A stretch of DNA of 9,663 nucleotides from Methanobrevibacter sp. (GTDB lineage Archaea > Methanobacteriota > Methanobacteria > Methanobacteriales > Methanobacteriaceae), in NCBI GenBank assembly GCA_016291275.1, contig JAEEWY010000045.1:1-9663 (forward strand), given 5' to 3'. The position numbers and the translations under genes are program-made. Shown one piece after another: positions 5,879 through 9,663 of the stretch (position 1 is its first letter; each line of letters begins with the position of its first letter). Under the pieces are notes generated by a model that was given only the letters and a program-made list of their open reading frames with translations, was not told where the DNA came from and did not search any database.

Positions 5879-5938
5879 TTTGATTTATTTTTTAAAAAAA
5901 GTTTAAGATATAAAATAATGAAATAAATGGTTGATTAA

Positions 5939-5975
5939 ATTAATATTTTAATTACCAAATGCTTAAAATATTAAT
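5939..5975. repeat. Perfect 13-bp A/T inverted repeat
   Basis: ATTAATATTTTAA (5939-5951) and TTAAAATATTAAT (5963-5975) are exact reverse complements separated by 11 nt. Both arms consist only of A and T, so chance occurrence in such a spacer is quite possible. It could be an operator or an RNA stem. Confidence 0.45.
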
Positions 5976-6054
5976 CGTATTTTTATTTAAATTGATGGAA
6001 TTTATTTTATGATTTTTCACTTATGTGATATTATGTTTTTTCATATAATTTTTG

Positions 6055-6074
6055 TAAGAATCAGCAAATTCTTA
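6055..6074 (-). terminator. Hairpin beyond the stop of the 111-aa gene
   Basis: TAAGAAT (6055-6061) and ATTCTTA (6068-6074) form a perfect 7-bp stem with a 6-nt loop, 14 nt past the stop codon at 6089. The following minus-strand sequence is A-rich, so T-run termination is not evident; a 3'-end stabilising hairpin is the cautious reading. Confidence 0.35.
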
Positions 6075-6088
6075 ACATAATTCAATTT

Positions 6089-6424
6089 CTAACCTTTCAT
6101 TTGGTCTTGAGGTTCTTTTTCCTGAACTGTAATTGAAAATGATGAATAGCTGTTTTTATCAATTACTGGTGAAATTCCTCTAAAAGAGCATTCAAAGTCT
6201 CCAGTTCCTGCTATATTGAATTGAATATCTTCTCCCAAATTAAATTCCTCAAAGTATTGGACTGTTTTAGTTGAATCTTCAACAGGAACTATGATATTGA
6301 TTATCATGGATTGTTCTTTTTCATATATTTTCACGCCATTTAAATTGATGGATAATTCCTTTACTCTTGGGCGCTTAATGTTCCCGTATTGTTTCTTGAA
6401 TATGACATAATTGTTTTCTTCCAT
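6089..6424 (-). CDS. Small protein of unknown function (111 aa)
   Basis: I do not recognise a family. The 111 residues have no signal peptide or transmembrane helix. Alternating hydrophobic residues (SINLNGVKIYEK, MIINIIVPVE, IQFNIAG, FECSFRGI, SSFSITVQEKE) suggest a beta-rich fold. The N-terminus is basic (KKQYGNIKRPRVK) and the tail is charged and short. There is a single cysteine (Cys79), so no metal-binding cluster. The ATG has only a weak GGT upstream, but TTTATATAAA is centred 26 nt before it, so a leaderless mRNA is plausible. It is transcribed divergently from the MATE transporter gene with 86 nt between the starts; shared regulation is possible but not shown. Normal length, A/T-biased codons and a plausible promoter argue for a real gene. 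Confidence 0.65.
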   Translation of the reverse strand: MEENNYVIFKKQYGNIKRPRVKELSINLNGVKIYEKEQSMIINIIVPVEDSTKTVQYFEEFNLGEDIQFNIAGTGDFECSFRGISPVIDKNSYSSFSITVQEKEPQDQMKG

Positions 6425-6445
6425 AATACCACATCTTAATAGTTA

Positions 6446-6455
6446 TTTATATAAA
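6446..6455 (-). promoter_or_regulatory. TATA box for the 111-aa gene
   Basis: TTTATATAAA reads the same on both strands and is centred about 26 nt before the minus-strand ATG at 6424. This is the spacing expected for a leaderless archaeal transcript. Confidence 0.45.
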
Positions 6456-6460
6456 TTTTG

Positions 6461-6470
6461 TTTTATATAT
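6461..6470 (+). promoter_or_regulatory. TATA box for the MATE transporter gene
   Basis: TTTTATATAT predicts a transcript start near 6491, about 20 nt before the ATG at 6511, with GTGAT (6503-6507) as ribosome binding site. It lies only 6 nt from the opposing TATA box of the 111-aa gene. Confidence 0.45.
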
Positions 6471-6510
6471 AGTTATAAGGAATTAAATAATTTAAAGAAT
6501 CTGTGATAAA

Positions 6511-7887
6511 ATGAATGGTAATATAAAGAATTCTCAAGGAGTGGACTCCATTTTGGGAGATCCTAAGAAGGCCTTATGGAAGATGTCTATTCCACTTATC
6601 ATTTCATTGCTTATCACAAGTCTTTATAGTGTAATCGATGCCATTTGGGTATCTGGCTTAGGTGCTGATGCTCTGGCAGGTGTCGGTTTTGTAAGCCCTA
6701 TTTTCATTGCACTAATGGGTATCGGAAATGGTTTAGGTGCAGGTTCCGCCTCTGCATTATCAAAGTATATCGGTGAGGAAAATAGGCAAAAGGCAAATAA
6801 CGGAGCCATTCACACTATTTTTATTACAGTAATCATTTCAGTAATAACAACAATCTTGCTAATTATTTTCCTAAAGGATATCCTACTTGGAATGGGTGCA
6901 GGAAGCACAATTAATTATGCAATGGATTATGGGGTAATCTTATCCTTTGGTTCAATTCTTGTTATATTATCAAATGCATTATATGGGGTCCTTAGAGGAG
7001 AAGGTGATGCAAGCAGGACAATGTATGCTATGCTCTTTTCTTCAATTCTAAATATGATATTGGATCCAATTTTCATTTATGGATTGAATTTGGGAGTAAA
7101 AGGTGCAGCTATTGCAACATTGATTTCACTATTGCTTGTAAATGTCATTTTGTTTTACTGGTTCTACTTTAAGAAGGACACTTACTTAAAGCCATTCTTA
7201 TCAAATTATAAGTTTAATAAGGAAATTACAATAGATATTCTAAAAGTGGGTTTGCCTGCAAGTTTGGAACTTATAAACAATGCATTGTTTGCTGCATTGT
7301 TCTCACTTTTGCTTGTTGTTGTAGCATCAACAGATGCAGTAGCTGTTTATTCTACTGGTTGGAGAGTTGTGACAATTGCAACCACCCCTATAATTGCAAT
7401 AGCTACAGCATTGATATCAGTTATAGGTGCAAATTACGGTGCTAAAAAGTATGAAGAGATTTTGGTGGCTCATAGATATTCAATGAAAATAGCTATTCTA
7501 TTTGGTTTCATAGCTGCTATTGTTGTTTATTTATTTGCTCCACAGATAGTTTCAGTGTTCGCATACACAGGCACAAGTACAAGATTGACTCCACAGCTAA
7601 TTGCATTCCTATCTGTGATAGTCATTTATTTCCCAACAATGGGTTATGGATGCACATCAACATTCGTTTTCCAAGGAACTGGAAATGGAATAACTGCAAT
7701 GTTCCAGACAATCTTAAGGGAAACTGTTTTTACTCTTGCATTTGCAATAGTTTTAGCTATTGTATTAGGTTATGGAGAATATGGTGCTTGGTGGGGAATA
7801 ATCCTTGGAGAGATTGTTGTAAATACAATCACAATGATCTGGGCAGATTTGCACATTAAAAGATTGATTAAATCCAATATGGAGTAA
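6511..7887 (+). CDS. MATE-family multidrug/cation antiporter
   Basis: A polytopic membrane protein of 458 residues, the usual MATE length, expected to export organic cations, drugs or metabolites in exchange for Na+ or H+. About twelve hydrophobic segments can be traced (for example 27-47, 57-80, 98-121, 140-160, 172-192, 196-220, 248-271, 284-306, 325-348, 362-385, 400-420, 425-446), arranged as two related six-helix halves. Family signatures include SLYSVIDAIWVSGLGADALAG (helices 1-2), GNGLGAGSASALSKYIGEEN before helix 3, and RGEGDASR followed by NMILDPIFIYGLNLGVKGAAIAT around helices 5-6. The second half repeats the pattern with GANYGAKKYEE and FQGTGNG. Substrate and coupling ion cannot be set from sequence. 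It is the only gene of its transcript. Its stop lies 10 nt from the stop of the convergent sirtuin gene, so the 3' ends of the two mRNAs probably overlap. Confidence 0.93.
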   Translation: MNGNIKNSQGVDSILGDPKKALWKMSIPLIISLLITSLYSVIDAIWVSGLGADALAGVGFVSPIFIALMGIGNGLGAGSASALSKYIGEENRQKANNGAIHTIFITVIISVITTILLIIFLKDILLGMGAGSTINYAMDYGVILSFGSILVILSNALYGVLRGEGDASRTMYAMLFSSILNMILDPIFIYGLNLGVKGAAIATLISLLLVNVILFYWFYFKKDTYLKPFLSNYKFNKEITIDILKVGLPASLELINNALFAALFSLLLVVVASTDAVAVYSTGWRVVTIATTPIIAIATALISVIGANYGAKKYEEILVAHRYSMKIAILFGFIAAIVVYLFAPQIVSVFAYTGTSTRLTPQLIAFLSVIVIYFPTMGYGCTSTFVFQGTGNGITAMFQTILRETVFTLAFAIVLAIVLGYGEYGAWWGIILGEIVVNTITMIWADLHIKRLIKSNME

Positions 7888-7897
7888 TTCTGGAAAA

Positions 7898-8815
7898 TTA
7901 TATCTGCACAAAATATTTTATTTTTTTCAATGTTTCACCAATACTCTCTTTGAAAGGAATATATCTCTCTTTAATGTCTGGAGAAACATACATTTCCAGT
8001 TCATCTTCTGGAACCAAGTAATAGTTCCCATTGTGTTTCACTGTTAATTCTGTGTGGCTTCTGTTGAATCTCACAAGACTGACATTGTCATATGATTTCA
8101 CTAAATCATCAAATGGGAAACGAATTATAATTGGAGTGTTAAATCCTATTCCAAATTCCAAAAGGAGCAATTTTCCATTTAGTGCCTTTTGTCTAAAATC
8201 AATGTAATTTTGATTCTGTTCATGCCACTCATCATCCTCTACAAAGAAGTTGTCTTTTCTTAAGTTCAAGTCCATTTCTTCCCCACAAACAGGACATTTT
8301 GGGACAAGTTCTGATGGTATTTTCAAGTCTTCATCAGTTTTTTCCATCATTTCCAAGATTAATTCCTCATCATCATATAGTTTATTGTGGCATGCTTTTG
8401 AGCATTGGATTTTGCTGTATGTCCCTTGTGTTCTAAAGAATCTGTCCTTATCAAATCCAGATTTAAGGAATTGGTCATCAGTATTTGTTGTGATAACGAA
8501 ATAATCCTTATCTTTCACTATGCTGAACAGTTTTTTATAAAGATCTGTCCCATTCATTCCAAGGTTGTTTACATAAACGTGCTTTGCAAAATATGCCCAT
8601 TTTTCCTCTGGACTTTTGAATGGATAGAACATTGAAGTGTACATGTCTTGGAATCCATATTTTTCAATAAATTCTGGGAAGTTGTCTGTAAACCTTTTCC
8701 CTGCATATTCCACTCCTGCAGCAGTTGATAATCCTGCTCCAGCACCTATCAATATATAATCAGCTTCATCAATCAATTCTTTTAATTTTTCTACTCTTCT
8801 ATTGTAGTCATCCAT
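7898..8815 (-). CDS. Class-M sirtuin (SirTM), predicted protein ADP-ribosyltransferase
   Basis: A 305-residue SIR2-fold protein. NAD-binding features are IGAGAGLSTAAGVEY (residues 23-37) and TTNTDDQF (109-116, with Asn111). In canonical deacetylase sirtuins a catalytic histidine follows in an HG motif; here the position is Gln130 in TQGTYSKIQC, the hallmark of SirTM enzymes, which in Staphylococcus aureus and Streptococcus pyogenes use NAD+ to ADP-ribosylate a protein and lack deacetylase activity. A structural zinc site is supplied by Cys138, Cys142, Cys174 and Cys177. The C-terminal LLLLEFGIGFNTPIIIRFPF replaces the usual GTSLxVxP strand and is also SirTM-like. The start ATG has GGGAG 8 nt upstream and lies inside the end of the macrodomain gene (25-nt overlap), so translation is probably coupled. 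The likely role is reversible ADP-ribosylation with its partner; the target is unknown. Confidence in the subfamily is high, in the reaction moderate. Confidence 0.9.
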   Translation of the reverse strand: MDDYNRRVEKLKELIDEADYILIGAGAGLSTAAGVEYAGKRFTDNFPEFIEKYGFQDMYTSMFYPFKSPEEKWAYFAKHVYVNNLGMNGTDLYKKLFSIVKDKDYFVITTNTDDQFLKSGFDKDRFFRTQGTYSKIQCSKACHNKLYDDEELILEMMEKTDEDLKIPSELVPKCPVCGEEMDLNLRKDNFFVEDDEWHEQNQNYIDFRQKALNGKLLLLEFGIGFNTPIIIRFPFDDLVKSYDNVSLVRFNRSHTELTVKHNGNYYLVPEDELEMYVSPDIKERYIPFKESIGETLKKIKYFVQI

Positions 8816-9645
8816 GATATTGTCTCCCTTTTTAGGTTTTTCCTATAGATTTCTGTAGCTTCATCTGAAAATGTATTGAAAATTATCCTTTCAAGGCTTG
8901 TATTTGGATTATTATTTATATAGTTCCTTACAGTTTCAATAGCTAATTTAGATGCTTGGTCTTTTGGAAAATTGAATACTCCAGTGGATATAGAACAAAA
9001 GGCTATTGATTTTAAGCCATATTCATCTGCAAGTTCTAAACAGGATTCATAACAGCTTTCAAGTTCCTTTATTTCCTTTTCATTAGGTTCTTGTCCATGG
9101 TCAATTGCGGGACCTACAGTATGAATGACATATTTTGAAGGGAGATTATAAGCAGATGTTATTTTTGCATTTCCATTTGGCTCTTCATGGCCTTGCTCTT
9201 GCATGAGTTTATAGCAATCCATTCTTAACTGGAATCCTGCAGCTGAATGAATTTGATTGTCAATGCAGTTGTGCAGTGGAATGAAGCAACCTAACATTTG
9301 TCCATTTGCAGCATTTACAATTGCATCCACCTTAAGGCAAGTTATGTCTCCTTGCCACAATGCTATTTTTGAATCTAGTTCATTAGGATTCTGACTAATC
9401 GGATTTATGTCCATACATGAAATCAAATCCTTATTATTTGTTTCTTCACTGAGAATCTTATCTTGAATCTCATAAAATTCATCACTTAATTGAACTGGAG
9501 TTTGTATATTCATCAATGCTCTAAGCAATTTTCTTTTCTCTTCGTAGTCATTAGGGATTTCCATATCATTATCTATTCTTTCATTGGTGGAAATCAATTC
9601 ATTTATGAGAAAATTTATTTCAATGTTTTTATCAAATTCTTTCAT
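8791..9645 (-). CDS. Zinc-dependent macrodomain protein, predicted ADP-ribosyl hydrolase partner of SirTM
   Basis: About 284 residues from the chosen start. A helical N-terminal extension (about 1-90), with LLRALMNIQTPVQLSDEFYEIQD, is typical of the macrodomains linked to SirTM. The macrodomain follows: ALWQGDITCLKVDAIVNAAN (ADP-ribose binding), LGCFIPLHNCIDNQIH, whose Cys120, His125 and Cys127 match the zinc ligands of zinc-type macrodomains, then YNLPSKYVIHTVGP and the loop SISTGVFNFP. Related proteins remove ADP-ribose placed by SirTM. The stop lies 25 nt inside the sirtuin gene. ATG at 9657 is an alternative start adding MRLK. I prefer 9645 because GAGGT lies 5 nt before it, while only 6 bases are visible ahead of 9657. 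The upstream neighbour lies beyond the window, so a lipoate ligase or GcvH-like gene could precede it. Confidence 0.92.
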   Translation of the reverse strand: MKEFDKNIEINFLINELISTNERIDNDMEIPNDYEEKRKLLRALMNIQTPVQLSDEFYEIQDKILSEETNNKDLISCMDINPISQNPNELDSKIALWQGDITCLKVDAIVNAANGQMLGCFIPLHNCIDNQIHSAAGFQLRMDCYKLMQEQGHEEPNGNAKITSAYNLPSKYVIHTVGPAIDHGQEPNEKEIKELESCYESCLELADEYGLKSIAFCSISTGVFNFPKDQASKLAIETVRNYINNNPNTSLERIIFNTFSDEATEIYRKNLKRETISWMTTIEE

Positions 9646-9650
9646 CTTTA

Positions 9651-9655
9651 ACCTC
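9651..9655 (-). promoter_or_regulatory. Ribosome binding site favouring the 9645 start
   Basis: GAGGT on the minus strand lies 5 nt before ATG 9645. It overlaps the alternative ATG at 9657, which would have to use sequence beyond the window as its ribosome binding site. Confidence 0.45.
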
Positions 9656-9663
9656 ATGAATCT

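Larger units (their letters stand above)
5531..6088. other. Long A/T-rich spacer with structured elements, no credible protein gene
   Basis: No open frame of useful length was found on either strand. The stretch contains the promoter of paralogue A at its left end, A/T palindromes, a G5TG tract (5768-5774), three 11-nt A/T repeats (5814-5846), a GC-rich hairpin (5851-5878), a 13-bp inverted repeat (5939-5975) and a 7-bp hairpin beyond the stop of the 111-aa gene (6055-6074). These are listed separately. Confidence 0.7.

Noticed and set aside
5870..5926. TTG-started frame of 18 codons after GGTGAT (5863-5868)
   Set aside because: The ribosome site and TTG resemble those of the thioesterase gene, but the spacing is only 1 nt, the site lies in the hairpin, and the peptide is Lys/Phe-rich and very short. 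A leader peptide cannot be excluded.
5531..6088. tRNA gene or known riboswitch in the long spacer
   Set aside because: No cloverleaf arms, GGTTCRANYCC-type T-arm or recognised aptamer core was found; only simple hairpins are visible.
8250..8635. Plus-strand frames opposite the sirtuin gene
   Set aside because: Antisense shadows of a gene with clear SIR2 motifs and no promoter or ribosome site of their own.

Overview
The window looks like DNA from a low-GC methanogenic archaeon of the Methanobacteriales, most likely Methanobrevibacter. This rests on the very A/T-rich spacers, archaeal TATA boxes about 25 nt upstream of the expected transcript starts, GGTGAT-type ribosome binding sites, T-run terminators, and A/T-biased codon use (AGA, TTA, CAA). 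The exception is the first ~780 bases, which are GC-rich with bacterial-type codon use. The genus call is inference; no rRNA or other phylogenetic marker is present.

Layout, left to right. (1) 1-1188: the 3' part of an NADP-type glutamate dehydrogenase gene, open at the left edge, whose composition switches from GC-rich to A/T-rich near 730-800 without breaking the reading frame. (2) 1367-3531, + strand: three separately promoted genes: a hexapeptide-repeat acetyltransferase, a PaaI-like hotdog thioesterase with a TTG start, and a soluble M48 metallopeptidase with a C-terminal zinc ribbon. (3) 3633-5519, - strand: two tandem diverged paralogues of unknown function, each carrying two copies of a glycine-spaced motif. 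(4) 5520-6088: a 569-nt spacer without a credible protein gene but with several structured elements, including a GC-rich hairpin downstream of TATA-like 11-nt repeats. (5) 6089-6424 (-) and 6511-7887 (+): an orphan 111-aa protein divergent from a MATE efflux transporter. (6) 7898-9645, - strand: an overlapping pair of genes, a zinc-type macrodomain ADP-ribosyl hydrolase followed by a class-M sirtuin (SirTM).

The last pair is the most notable system. Its gene order, the 25-nt overlap, the LGC/H/C zinc loop of the macrodomain and the His-to-Gln change of the sirtuin all match the SirTM/macrodomain modules of staphylococci and streptococci, which add and remove ADP-ribose on a lipoylated GcvH-like protein. 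No lipoate ligase or GcvH-like gene is visible here, but the window ends just upstream of the macrodomain gene, so the target in this organism is open. The tandem paralogues and the structured spacer are the main unexplained parts. The glutamate dehydrogenase mosaic is either a recombinant gene or an assembly chimera and should be resolved before that end of the sequence is trusted.
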